From contig JBBWZQ010000140.1 in assembly GCA_039649115.1 (NCBI GenBank), positions 1-15,180 of the forward strand: 15,180 bases of DNA, in the 5' to 3' direction. The DNA comes from DATEJJ01 sp039649115 (lineage in GTDB: Bacteria > Actinomycetota > Actinomycetes > Mycobacteriales > Micromonosporaceae). The notes below the pieces were generated by a model. It did no database searches. It was not told the origin of the DNA and worked only from the letters and a program-made list of their open reading frames with translations. Positions 6,243 to 14,926 of the stretch are shown here, in pieces (the stretch's first letter is position 1; the number at the start of each line of letters is the position of its first letter). Made by a program: the position numbers and the translations under genes.

Positions 6243-8342
6243 ATGGCCGGCGACCCGTACCGGTACTTCCGGATCGAGGCACGCGAGCTGGTCGACCAGA
6301 TCGGCCAGTCGGTGCTCGGCGGGGAACAGGGCCCACCCGGTCCGGAACCGATGGCCCGCCTCATGCGGTTGGCGCACACCCTCAAAGGAGCCGCCCGCGT
6401 CGTCAAGCAGCCGCAGATCGCCGAGCGCGCGCACGCGATGGAAGACGAGCTCCAGCCCTACCGCGACGGGGCGCAGGCCCTGCCGGCGGACCGGGTGGCC
6501 CGGCTGCTCCGCCTCGTCGACGAGACCGCGGAACTGGTCGCCGCGCTGCCCCCGCCCGGCGCGGTGGACCCGCCGCGACCCACGGGCGTGGACGCCGCGC
6601 CGGCCGACGGCCGGCCGGCGGTGGCGCCGGCCGTGGCGCCGGTCGTGCGGCCGGACACCATCGACCTGGACGAGCTGCTCGACGCCGTCGGCGAGGCGCG
6701 GGTGCGGCTGGCGCCGCTGGACCGGGGCGTGGCAACCCTCCATCGGGTACGCCGCGCCGTCGAGTTGCTCGCCGACCAACTCGTCGCACCCGCGCCCCGG
6801 GACGAGGTGGCCGCCCGGCCGGAGAGCGGTAGGCAGCGGGTCCGCTCGATGGCCACCCAGATCGGCGCCGACCTCGCCGCGCTGAGTGCCGTACTGACCC
6901 GCACGCTGGAACAGACCGACCGCGAACTGCACCTGGTGCGCGGCTGCGCGGAGCGGCTGCGCCTCGCCCCGGCCGGTACCATGTTCGCCGCGCTGCACCG
7001 CGCCGCCCACGACACCGCCGCCCGGCAGGGCAAGCGCGTGGTGTTCGAGACCCGCGGCGGCGAACTGCGGCTGGATCCGCAGGTGCTCTCGGCGGTACAC
7101 GGCGCGTTGGTCCATGTGGTGTGCAACGCGGTGGCGCACGGCATCGAGCCGGCGGCCGACCGGCAGGCGCGCGGCAAGCCGGACCACGGCCAGATCGTCG
7201 TCGAGGTGGCCCGGCGCGGCCGGTGCGTGGCGTTCGCGGTCCGCGACGACGGCCGCGGCTTCGACCTCGCGGCGATCCGCCGGGCCGCCACGGCCGGCGG
7301 GCACCCCGGCACGGCCGCGCTCGGCGAGCAGGATCTCATCGGGCTGCTGCTGCGTGGCGGCATCAGCACCGCCGCGTCGCTGTCGCAGGTGTCCGGCCGC
7401 GGTGTCGGCCTCGACGCGGTCCGCGACGTCGCGCAGCGGCTGGGCGGCGAGGTGGCCGTGGCCAGCGAGCCGGGACTCGGCGCGAGCGTGGAGATGGTCG
7501 TGCCGCTGGCTCTGATGGCGCTGGACGGACTGCTCGTCGAGGCCGGCGGCGCGACCGCTGTGCTCCCGCTCGGCTGCGTCCGGCACGCCGTCCGGCTGGT
7601 ACCGGACCAGATCGTCCACTCCGCCTCGGGAGCCGCGATCCTGCACGACGGGCGGGCGGTGCCGTTCCTGCCGCTGGCGCAGGCACTGTCCACCCCCCGG
7701 ACACCACCCCACCACGGTGCGCCCGCGGTGGCCGTCGTCCTGGCGAGCGGCGCCACCACCGTCGCCGTCGGGGTGGACATGGTGGTCGGCGTCACCGAGA
7801 CGGTCGCCCGTACCGTGCCCGCCCTGGCCGCCGCGAGCCCGGTCGTCGCGGGCGTGGTACTCGACAGCGAGGGCAACCCCCGGCTCGTGCTGGACCCGGA
7901 CGGCCTCGTCGGGCACGTCGGTCGCGGCGCCGCCACCGAGGCGCACCCGGCGACCGGTACCCCGGCGCAGCCCGCACCGGTACTGGTCATCGACGACTCA
8001 CCCACCACCAGGATGCTCGAACAGAGCATCCTGGAGTCGGCCGGCTACCAGGTCGAGGTGGCCGCCTCGGCCGAGGAGGCGCTGGACAAGGCCCGCGACA
8101 CCCGCTACAGCCTGTTCCTCGTCGACATCGAGATGCCGGGCATGGACGGGTTCGCGTTCGTGGCACGCACCCGCACCGACCCGGTCCTGCGCGAGATACC
8201 GGCGATCCTGGTCAGCTCGCGTGCCTCGCCCGAAGACCGGGCCCGCGGGGTACAGGCCGGCGCCTGCCTGCACGTCGCCAAGAACGAGTTCAACCAGAGC
8301 GAGCTGATCGAACACATCAACGGACTGGTCGGCCGGCCATGA
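6243..8342 (+). CDS. cheA: CheA-type histidine kinase with C-terminal receiver (WspE-like)
   Basis: This 699-residue cytoplasmic kinase would autophosphorylate under control of the receptor and CheW. Order of domains: HPt (about 1-100) with phospho-histidine H45 in AHTLKGAA; a proline/alanine-rich linker with no recognisable P2 domain; a dimerisation region (about 138-240); the ATPase domain with N-box HVVCNAVAHG (291-300, N295), DDGRGFD (335-341) and SGRGVGLDAV (384-393); a CheW-like regulatory domain (about 425-560); and a receiver (578-699) with D584/D585, phospho-acceptor D628 in LVDIEMPGMDG, and K680. In the N-box the aspartate usual in CheA (NxxDHG) is alanine. The receiver fusion is known from WspE and FrzE, where it can act as a target or phosphate sink. 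ATG 6243 lies two bases after the receptor stop; the TGA overlaps cheB (ATGA). Confidence 0.93.
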   Translation: MAGDPYRYFRIEARELVDQIGQSVLGGEQGPPGPEPMARLMRLAHTLKGAARVVKQPQIAERAHAMEDELQPYRDGAQALPADRVARLLRLVDETAELVAALPPPGAVDPPRPTGVDAAPADGRPAVAPAVAPVVRPDTIDLDELLDAVGEARVRLAPLDRGVATLHRVRRAVELLADQLVAPAPRDEVAARPESGRQRVRSMATQIGADLAALSAVLTRTLEQTDRELHLVRGCAERLRLAPAGTMFAALHRAAHDTAARQGKRVVFETRGGELRLDPQVLSAVHGALVHVVCNAVAHGIEPAADRQARGKPDHGQIVVEVARRGRCVAFAVRDDGRGFDLAAIRRAATAGGHPGTAALGEQDLIGLLLRGGISTAASLSQVSGRGVGLDAVRDVAQRLGGEVAVASEPGLGASVEMVVPLALMALDGLLVEAGGATAVLPLGCVRHAVRLVPDQIVHSASGAAILHDGRAVPFLPLAQALSTPRTPPHHGAPAVAVVLASGATTVAVGVDMVVGVTETVARTVPALAAASPVVAGVVLDSEGNPRLVLDPDGLVGHVGRGAATEAHPATGTPAQPAPVLVIDDSPTTRMLEQSILESAGYQVEVAASAEEALDKARDTRYSLFLVDIEMPGMDGFAFVARTRTDPVLREIPAILVSSRASPEDRARGVQAGACLHVAKNEFNQSELIEHINGLVGRP

Positions 8343-9391
8343 CGAAGATCCGTGTCCTCGTGGTCGAAGACTCGCCGACGGTTCGGGACCGTATCCGCGA
8401 GATCCTCTCCGCCGACCCCGACCTGGACGTCACGGCGGTCGCCAAGGACGGCGCCCAGGCGATCGAGCTGTGCCGGCGCATCCGGCCCGACGTCATCACC
8501 ATGGACATGTCGCTGCCCGTGCTCAGTGGCCTGGCCGCCACCGAATACATCATGGCCCACTGCCCGACACCCATCCTCATCGTGTCCTCCTCGACCAACC
8601 GGTCCGAGCTGTTCAACACCTACGACGCGCTGCGCGCCGGAGCCGTCGACGTGCTGGACAAGCCGCCCGGGGACGCGCTTGACGGCACCTGGGAGCACCG
8701 GCTGCGGGCCAGCGTGAAACTCGTCTCCCGGATCGCGGTGATCACCCATCCGCGCGCCCGGCACGCCCCCGCCCCACCGGTGCACCCCATCGCACCGAAC
8801 GGCGGCTGCCGCGCCGTCGCGATCGGCGCTTCCACCGGCGGGCCCAGCGCCGTGGTCGACGTGCTGCGCGCACTCCCCGCCGGGTACCCGATCCCGGTCC
8901 TGCTCGTGCAGCACATCGGCGCACCGTTCGCCGCCGCGTTCGCCGACTGGCTCGCCGCCCAGACCGGCCTGCCCACCTCGTACGCCCGCGACGGCCAGCC
9001 GCTGGACGAGGCCGCAGGACACGTCGTCGTGGCACCACCGGACCGGCACCTGATCGTGCGCGGCCACCGGCTGTACCTGACCGACGACGCCGAACAGCAC
9101 TCCTGCCGCCCCTCCATCGACGTGCTCTTCACCTCGATGGCCCACGCCTGCGGCAGCGCCTGCGCCGCCTGCCTGCTGACCGGCATGGGCCGCGACGGTG
9201 CCGCCGGGCTGCTGCTGCTGCGCCAGACCGGCGCCCGCACGCTCACCCAGGACGAGCAGACCTCCGTCGTGTACGGGATGCCCCGGGAGGCCGCCCTCCT
9301 CGGCGCGGCGCAGGAGATCCTCCCCCCGCGCGAGATCGGCAGGCGCCTGGCCGGTCTCACCCCGCTACCGTCCCCGGCAGCCTGGCCATGA
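8339..9391 (+). CDS. cheB: CheB receptor methylesterase/deamidase with receiver (WspF-like)
   Basis: The 350-residue protein has the usual CheB plan and length. The receiver (1-125) carries E10/D11, phospho-acceptor D56 in ITMDMSLPVLSG and K108 in VLDKPP. A short linker leads to the methylesterase domain (about 155-345) with the catalytic serine S165 in IGASTGGPS, histidine H192 in LLVQHI and aspartate D286 in LLTGMGRDGAAG, matching the Ser-His-Asp triad of enteric CheB. When phosphorylated by CheA it should remove methyl groups added by CheR and so reset the receptor. ATG 8339 overlaps the cheA stop, and the TGA overlaps the next start (ATGA). Nothing essential is missing. In Wsp-type systems loss of this protein locks signalling on; whether that holds here is inference. 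Confidence 0.94.
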   Translation: MTKIRVLVVEDSPTVRDRIREILSADPDLDVTAVAKDGAQAIELCRRIRPDVITMDMSLPVLSGLAATEYIMAHCPTPILIVSSSTNRSELFNTYDALRAGAVDVLDKPPGDALDGTWEHRLRASVKLVSRIAVITHPRARHAPAPPVHPIAPNGGCRAVAIGASTGGPSAVVDVLRALPAGYPIPVLLVQHIGAPFAAAFADWLAAQTGLPTSYARDGQPLDEAAGHVVVAPPDRHLIVRGHRLYLTDDAEQHSCRPSIDVLFTSMAHACGSACAACLLTGMGRDGAAGLLLLRQTGARTLTQDEQTSVVYGMPREAALLGAAQEILPPREIGRRLAGLTPLPSPAAWP

Positions 9392-11340
9392 CCCCGTGCG
9401 TGCTGATCGTCGACGACAGCCTGACCGTCCGCATGGACCTGCGGGAAGCGTTCGAGGCGGCCGGGCTGCGTCCCGTCCCGTGCGCCACCGCCACCGAAGC
9501 CCGCCTCGCCCTCGCCCGGGAACACGTCGACGTGGTGGTGCTCGATGTCATGCTGCCCGACGCCGACGGCGTCGAGTTCGCCGCCGAGTTGCGCGCGCGC
9601 CCCGACACCGCGACCACGGTGATCCTCATGCTGTCCACCGAGGCCGACGTGAAAGACCGTATCCGCGGCGTGCACGGCGGCGCCGACGAATACGTGGGCA
9701 AGCCGTACGACGCGCACTACGTGGTGGCCAAGGCCCGGCAACTGCTGGGTTCCCGCGACCCGCGGGCCGCCACCGTACTGGTGATCGACGACAGCCCGAC
9801 CGCCCGCGAGACGCTGCGGGACACCCTCACGGATGCCGGCTACACGGTGGCCACCGCCGCCGACGGCGAAGAGGGTCTGCGCCTGGCCGCCGCCCTGCGA
9901 CCGGTCGCCGTCGTCGTCGACGGGTCACTACCCGGTATCGACGGCACCACCGTCATCCGCCGCCTGCGGCTGGACGCCGCCCTGCGCGACGTACCCTGCC
10001 TGCTCCTGACCGCGTCCACCGAGCGGGACGCGGAACTGCAGGTGCTCGACGCCGGCGCCGACGCATTCATCCGCAAGGAGGACGACCTCGCACTCGTCCT
10101 CGCGAAACTCGCCGCGATCCTGCGCCAGAGCACCGGCGCGGTAACGGAGGACGATGCCCGGAGCCTGCACAGCCCCACCAAAATCCTCGCCGTCGACGAC
10201 AGCCTGACCTACCTGCAGGGCATCGGCGGGTCACTCCGGGAGGACGGGTACGAGGTGGTGCTCGCACACTCGGGCGAGGAAGCACTCGACCTGCTCGCCG
10301 CCCAGACCGTGGACTGCATCCTCCTCGACCTGCTGATGCCAGGCATCGACGGCCACGAAACCTGCCAACGCATCAAGGCCACACCGGCCGTCCGCGACAT
10401 CCCGCTCATCATGATGACGGCCCTGGACGACACCAACGCCATGCTCGACGGGCTCAGCGCCGGCGCGGACGACTACATCCAGAAGACCGCCGACCCCACG
10501 ATCCTCAAGGCGAGGGTACGTGCGCAGATCCGCCGCAAGCAGTTCCAGGACGAGAACCGCCGGATCCGCGATCAGCTGGTACACAAGGAAATAGAAGCCG
10601 CGCAGGCGCGGGCGGCGCACGCGGTCGCCGAAGCCCGCGCCGCCCTCGCCGACGAACTGGAATGGAAGAACCGGGAACTGGAGGCATTCGGCTACTCCGT
10701 CTCCCACGACCTGCGCAACCCGCTCAACATCGTGGACGCCCTCGTCAACCTGCTCATCGAGGACTACGCCGGCATCCTGGACGCGACCGCCCGCCACCAC
10801 CTGGACCGCATCCGCGCGGCGGCGGCCCGGATGAGCGACCTCATCAACGCGCTCCTGCGGCTGTCCCAGGCCAGCCGCGCCGAACTGACCCGCGAACCGT
10901 TCGACCTCGCCGAAATCGCCCGCGATGTCACCGAAGAACTGCGCAGCGCACAACCGCACCGCACCGCCGATTTCCGGATCGAACAACACCTGCTCGTACA
11001 CGCCGACCCGCACCTGGTGCGGATACTGCTGGACAACCTGCTCGGCAACGCGTGGAAGTTCACCATGCGAACCGCCGAGGCCCTCATCGAAGTCGGCGCG
11101 CAGTACACCGCCGGCGGCACCGCCTACTTCATCCGCGACAACGGTGCCGGCTTCAACCACCACAACCCCGATGAACTCTTCCACCCGTTCGGCCGCGCGC
11201 ACAGCGACTCCGACTTCCCGGGCACGGGTATCGGCCTGGCCACCGTCAACCGCATCATCGAACGGCACCAGGGCCGGATCTGGGCCGAAGGCGCTCCCGG
11301 AGCAGGCGCCACGTTCTACTTCACCCTGGCGGCGGGGTGA
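9388..11340 (+). CDS. three-receiver hybrid histidine kinase, predicted operon output
   Basis: The 650-residue protein carries three N-terminal receivers and a C-terminal kinase. Receiver 1 (about 1-120) has D9/D10, D53 and K105; receiver 2 (128-245) D134/D135, D178 and K230; receiver 3 (264-380) D270/D271, D314 and K366. All three keep the acidic pair, the phospho-aspartate and the lysine, so all may be active. A coiled-coil-like stretch (385-432) joins them to a HisKA helix with H440 in SHDLRNPLNIV, then a HATPase domain with N554 in LLGNAWKFT, DNGAGF (584-589) and GTGIGLATV (612-620), in the style of phytochrome-like kinases. There is no membrane segment, DNA-binding domain or GGDEF domain. 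It takes the place held by wspR in Wsp operons, so it probably accepts phosphate from the CheA protein and then controls an unlinked regulator; that is inference. The start overlaps the cheB stop (ATGA). Confidence 0.9.
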   Translation: MTPCVLIVDDSLTVRMDLREAFEAAGLRPVPCATATEARLALAREHVDVVVLDVMLPDADGVEFAAELRARPDTATTVILMLSTEADVKDRIRGVHGGADEYVGKPYDAHYVVAKARQLLGSRDPRAATVLVIDDSPTARETLRDTLTDAGYTVATAADGEEGLRLAAALRPVAVVVDGSLPGIDGTTVIRRLRLDAALRDVPCLLLTASTERDAELQVLDAGADAFIRKEDDLALVLAKLAAILRQSTGAVTEDDARSLHSPTKILAVDDSLTYLQGIGGSLREDGYEVVLAHSGEEALDLLAAQTVDCILLDLLMPGIDGHETCQRIKATPAVRDIPLIMMTALDDTNAMLDGLSAGADDYIQKTADPTILKARVRAQIRRKQFQDENRRIRDQLVHKEIEAAQARAAHAVAEARAALADELEWKNRELEAFGYSVSHDLRNPLNIVDALVNLLIEDYAGILDATARHHLDRIRAAAARMSDLINALLRLSQASRAELTREPFDLAEIARDVTEELRSAQPHRTADFRIEQHLLVHADPHLVRILLDNLLGNAWKFTMRTAEALIEVGAQYTAGGTAYFIRDNGAGFNHHNPDELFHPFGRAHSDSDFPGTGIGLATVNRIIERHQGRIWAEGAPGAGATFYFTLAAG

Positions 11341-11400
11341 GCAACGCGCCTACTCCCGTGGACGGTGACGGTGCCAGGGTCCACAGTGGCCGCCTGTGCC

Positions 11401-11449
11401 ACCCAGCCGCCGGGCCCCAGCGCACAAGCGACGGAGCCCGGCGGTGGGT
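11401..11449. terminator. strong hairpin between convergent genes, probable bidirectional terminator
   Basis: ACCCA plus CCGCCGGGC (11401-11415, with a single bulged G at 11406) pairs with GCCCGGCGGTGGGT (11436-11449), giving a 14-base-pair stem around a 20-base loop. It begins 61 bases after the end of the kinase gene and lies 7 bases beyond the stop of the convergent protease gene. There is no clear T-run on either side, which is common for actinobacterial terminators. Position and symmetry suggest it ends transcription from both sides. Confidence 0.7.
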
Positions 11450-11455
11450 TGCGGT

Positions 11456-14400
11456 TCAGTGCAGCGGGACAACCACCTTCCGGGTACCGGTCGTCCGGTG
11501 GCCGAGCGAGTCGGTCGCCTCCACCCGGACCTGATAGACACCGGCCTTCCGGTACCGGTGCTCGACCGTCGGCCCGCCGGCGGTCACCACCGGGCTGCCG
11601 TCACCGAAGTCCCACCGGAACGTGGCGAACGACGATCCGGCGCTCGACGTCGCGGACCCGGTGAAGGTCATCGTGTTGGCTCCCCGGACAGTGGCGCCGA
11701 TGCTTACCGCCGGCCGGTCGACCAGCCAGTCGAGCAGGCCGCGCATCAGTGCGTCCTGGGTGGCGGTACCAACCACGCCTTCCAGCCCGAAGCCCAGTGC
11801 GGCGCTGCGGTAGTTGAACTGGAGCCGGGACTCGCCGAGGCTCGGTTCGGACGAGCGCCCGAAGCTGAGCCCCCAGGTGGGTTGGGCGGTACTGGACAGC
11901 GGTCGGAAGAACCGGGTCATCGTGGACAGCGCGTTGAACGTGTCGGTGTCGCCCAGCGGCGAGGTGGCTTCGACCGAGTTCTCGGTACCTGTCAGGCTCA
12001 CCGTCTGTCCGGCGAAGGGTCCCTCGCCGGCCGCGGTCGGTGCGGGCGGCGCGCCGCCGTACAGCGACCCCTGCTCCTCGGCGAGCCCGAGGTAGCCGTG
12101 GTACAGCCGGGCCCGGCCCAGGCGGGTCGAGCTGAAACTGGCGTTGTCGTCCTCGGCCTCGGCCCAGTTCTGCCCGATCGCCAGCAGGCGGCCGCCGCTG
12201 TCCAGCCACTGCGACAACCGGTCGTGGTCGGCCAGCCCGAACCCGCTGGTGTCGAAGCTGTTGTTGTCGCCGCTGAAGACGACCACCGTCCGGTACCCGA
12301 ACAGCGTGTTGTAGTTCGGGAACCCGTCGTTCCAGACGTCGATGTAGTCGTAGCTGACGCCGAGCCGGTCCAGGATCCCGCGGTAGGTCGCCGAGTAGTC
12401 GGCGAAGCCGGCGCCGGCGGATGAGCCGTCGTCGTCGACCAGGAGCACCTGCTTGTTGATCTGGCCGGGGACCACCCGGATCCACAGTGGAAGGTGCAGT
12501 CGTGCCCCGCCGCCCCGGCGGGTCAACCGGATCACGCCCTCGTAGTTGGCGGGTGCGGCGTTCGCCGCCGCCGCCACCTGCAGGCGCAGTTGGGTGGAGT
12601 GGCGCGGCCGTACGGTCAGCGAGGTGGTACCCAGGCTCACCGACACGTTGCCGGCGGCGTTCGGCGCCAGTACGGCCGAGACATCCCAGGTACCGGCGCC
12701 GCCCACGTCATCGGCCCGGATGGTGAACGGTACCGTGCCGCCGGCCGGCACCTCGCCGCCGGACACGCTCGCCGGGCGCAGCGTCAGGCCGGGACTGCCC
12801 GCCTTGGTCAGGTCGATGCGTCCCGCACCGCGGTCGAGTACGCCGGCCCGGGTCGTCTGGGTGGTGTCCAGGAAGACGTTTTCATCGGCGGTGTTCATCA
12901 GCGCCGACTTGACCTGAGCCGGCTTCCACCGCGGGTGGAGCTGGATCAGCAGCGCGGCCGCGCCCGCCACGTGCGGAGTGGCCATGCTGGTGCCGGACGC
13001 CGAGCCGAAGCCGGTGACGTTGGCCGGGAAGGCGCCCGCGGCGAACCCGGCCGACAGCACGTCCACGCCGGGCGCGACCAGGTCGGGCTTGAGCAGCTTG
13101 TCCTGGGTCGGGCCGCGCGAGCTGAACCCGGCCATCACGTCGCCGGTGTTCGGCGCGACCTGCGGTGCGTAGCTGAACTTCGCCTGGACCTGACCCGGGT
13201 GGGCGGTGGCGAAGTCCCGCATCGCCAGGCCGTTGGAGCGGCGCAGGAACCACGACGGGATCGTGACGTCGCCCGCGTGTACGCCCGGGGTGAGCCCTTG
13301 CAGGTTGTCCCCGCCGGCCACCGAGTTGAAGACGAACGCGGCCGCCGCGCCGCCGCGCTGGGCGTTGAACACCTTCTCACTGAAGTTGCAGGTGCCGCGC
13401 TCGATGAGCGCGATCTTCCCGGTCAGCGAGCCGGCCGGGAACGGGCTCGTGTCGCCGGCCAGCGAACAGCCGAGCGCGCTGTGGTTGGCGGCGACGATCT
13501 CGGCGGGTACGTACTGCGCCGGGCCCAGTGTCGTGGTGACCTGCGGGCCGAACGCCGCCGGGCCGACCGCCAGGTTGGTCAGCGTGGTCGGCACCGGAGC
13601 CGGCCCGGTCACGTCGACCGCACCGGGGACGATGGTCGTGTTCTTGGTGACCGCGCCGACGCCGATCACCTTGGGCGAGTTGGCCGGCGAGCCGGTCGTC
13701 GCCTCGTCCGGACCCGCGTTGCTGTTGGCGAAGACCATGGTCACGCCGGCGTCGACCGCGTTCTCGGCGGCCTGCACCATCGGGTCCGGCCAGGCCAGCG
13801 TGTTCTGGTACGTCGAGCTCCACGAGTTGCTGATCACGTCGGCGCCGTCCCGGACGGCCTGCTCGATCGCCGCGACCAGCTCGACGGTGTACGCGTTGCC
13901 GTTCTGGAAGTCCTCGGTGCTGCGGCTCGCGTAGAAGACCTTGTAGTTCATCAGGAACGCGTGCGGCGCCACGCCGCTGAGCGTGACGTTCGCGCCCTGG
14001 AAGGTCGCGGGCGTGTTGGCGTTGCAGGCGACCGTGCCGGCCACGTGGGTACCGTGCGGGCTGTCGTCGGGGCCCTGGATCGGCGTGTCGTCGCCGGCGA
14101 CGGGCGGGTCGTCCGGCCGGAAGAACGACCGGGCGACGATCACCTTGTTGTTGGTGAACCGGGTGTCGCCCTTCGGGTAGCCGCGCGGTGCGTGGTACCC
14201 GGCGTCGGTGAAGCAGGGGTTGCCGGCGAAGGAGCCGTCGGCCGCCCGCCGTACGAAGATGCCCGAGTCGATGATCGCGACCTTGACGCCGCTGCCGGCG
14301 TTCGCCTGCCCGCCGAGGGCGTTCCACAGCGCCGGCGCCCCGATCTGACCGGGCGTGCTGAACATGTCCGCGCGGTACGCGATGTCCGGCGTCACCCCGC

Positions 14401-14839
14401 GCACGCCGGGCATCGAGCGCACCCTCTCCGCGTTCGCGGCGGACATCTTGACCGCGAGCCCGTTGAAGACGACCTGGTAGTTCTGCTCGACCTGCGCGCC
14501 GGGCACCGCCGTGCGCAGCCGGTCGCCGAACCCGCGCTGCGCATCACGCAGGTGCGCGGTGTACGTGGCGCTGTCCGGCTGGGCGGCGTCGAGTTTGGCC
14601 TGCCCGTCGACGTTGTCGTCGAGTTTGCCGGTGCCGCGCGCGTGGGTGACCAGGGACGGCTCGGCGAGCTGGACGATCCATCGACCGGTCGGCGAGGTAC
14701 CGGGCGATGGGCCGGCCGGCGTGCCGTACGCGGTCGACCCGGCCAGCGGCAGGACGGCCACGACGAGCAACAGACCCACCGCAATTGACATCTGTCGGTG
14801 CAACTGCCTACGAACGAGCGGTAAGGGGCATTCTGGCAT
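11456..14839 (-). CDS. secreted subtilisin-like serine protease (S8) with PA insertion and C-terminal PKD domain
   Basis: The chosen ATG at 14839 follows GGAGG (14846-14850) by six bases; a longer frame to 14920 lacks such a site. The 1127-residue product has a signal peptide (about 1-39, hydrophobic 18-33) and an I9-type inhibitory propeptide (about 52-158). The catalytic domain carries D191 in VAIIDSG, H262 in SPHGTHVAGT and S618 in GTSMATPHVAG; N374 in ANSNAGP is the likely oxyanion residue. A protease-associated (PA) domain is inserted at about 410-560. Residues 680-792 look like a beta-sandwich. Residues 797-1040 begin LLVDDDG and include VVVFSGDNNS and GGRLLAIGQNW, a module I can describe only as resembling the GATase/ThuA-like folds of other large exported proteases. 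A PKD domain (about 1045-1124, WDFGDGSP) ends the protein; such domains often bind extracellular polymers. Role: extracellular protein degradation; substrate unknown. Confidence 0.93.
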   Translation of the reverse strand: MPECPLPLVRRQLHRQMSIAVGLLLVVAVLPLAGSTAYGTPAGPSPGTSPTGRWIVQLAEPSLVTHARGTGKLDDNVDGQAKLDAAQPDSATYTAHLRDAQRGFGDRLRTAVPGAQVEQNYQVVFNGLAVKMSAANAERVRSMPGVRGVTPDIAYRADMFSTPGQIGAPALWNALGGQANAGSGVKVAIIDSGIFVRRAADGSFAGNPCFTDAGYHAPRGYPKGDTRFTNNKVIVARSFFRPDDPPVAGDDTPIQGPDDSPHGTHVAGTVACNANTPATFQGANVTLSGVAPHAFLMNYKVFYASRSTEDFQNGNAYTVELVAAIEQAVRDGADVISNSWSSTYQNTLAWPDPMVQAAENAVDAGVTMVFANSNAGPDEATTGSPANSPKVIGVGAVTKNTTIVPGAVDVTGPAPVPTTLTNLAVGPAAFGPQVTTTLGPAQYVPAEIVAANHSALGCSLAGDTSPFPAGSLTGKIALIERGTCNFSEKVFNAQRGGAAAAFVFNSVAGGDNLQGLTPGVHAGDVTIPSWFLRRSNGLAMRDFATAHPGQVQAKFSYAPQVAPNTGDVMAGFSSRGPTQDKLLKPDLVAPGVDVLSAGFAAGAFPANVTGFGSASGTSMATPHVAGAAALLIQLHPRWKPAQVKSALMNTADENVFLDTTQTTRAGVLDRGAGRIDLTKAGSPGLTLRPASVSGGEVPAGGTVPFTIRADDVGGAGTWDVSAVLAPNAAGNVSVSLGTTSLTVRPRHSTQLRLQVAAAANAAPANYEGVIRLTRRGGGARLHLPLWIRVVPGQINKQVLLVDDDGSSAGAGFADYSATYRGILDRLGVSYDYIDVWNDGFPNYNTLFGYRTVVVFSGDNNSFDTSGFGLADHDRLSQWLDSGGRLLAIGQNWAEAEDDNASFSSTRLGRARLYHGYLGLAEEQGSLYGGAPPAPTAAGEGPFAGQTVSLTGTENSVEATSPLGDTDTFNALSTMTRFFRPLSSTAQPTWGLSFGRSSEPSLGESRLQFNYRSAALGFGLEGVVGTATQDALMRGLLDWLVDRPAVSIGATVRGANTMTFTGSATSSAGSSFATFRWDFGDGSPVVTAGGPTVEHRYRKAGVYQVRVEATDSLGHRTTGTRKVVVPLH

Positions 14840-14926
14840 GACGTACCTCCGCCTTCGTGGAAGAGCGCCGGACGCGCGGGGTGCGGGCCGGCGGAAGCGT
14901 TTGCACGCAGCATTGACCAACCCGCA
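14840..14926. other. spacer upstream of the protease gene
   Basis: The 87 bases between the protease start and the methyltransferase stop, both on the minus strand, hold the protease ribosome site (14846-14850). I could not identify a convincing promoter. The genes may be transcribed separately or together; the sequence does not decide. Confidence 0.4.

Noticed and set aside
4690..6336. 548-codon minus-strand frame opposite the receptor
   Set aside because: Low-complexity, no family signature, and entirely antisense to well-supported chemosensory genes.
7121..8338. Upstream extension of the cheB frame inside cheA
   Set aside because: The extension is arginine-rich nonsense; CheB homology begins at ATG 8339, which overlaps the cheA stop.
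12481..12491. TCCACAGTGGA dyad, similar to the palindrome at 728-740
   Set aside because: It lies inside the protease coding sequence; with only two partial matches in the window, chance is the simplest explanation.
12494..14788. 764-codon plus-strand open frame opposite the protease
   Set aside because: Rich in arginine, valine and glycine with no recognisable domain; a mirror of the GC-biased codons of the clearly real protease gene.
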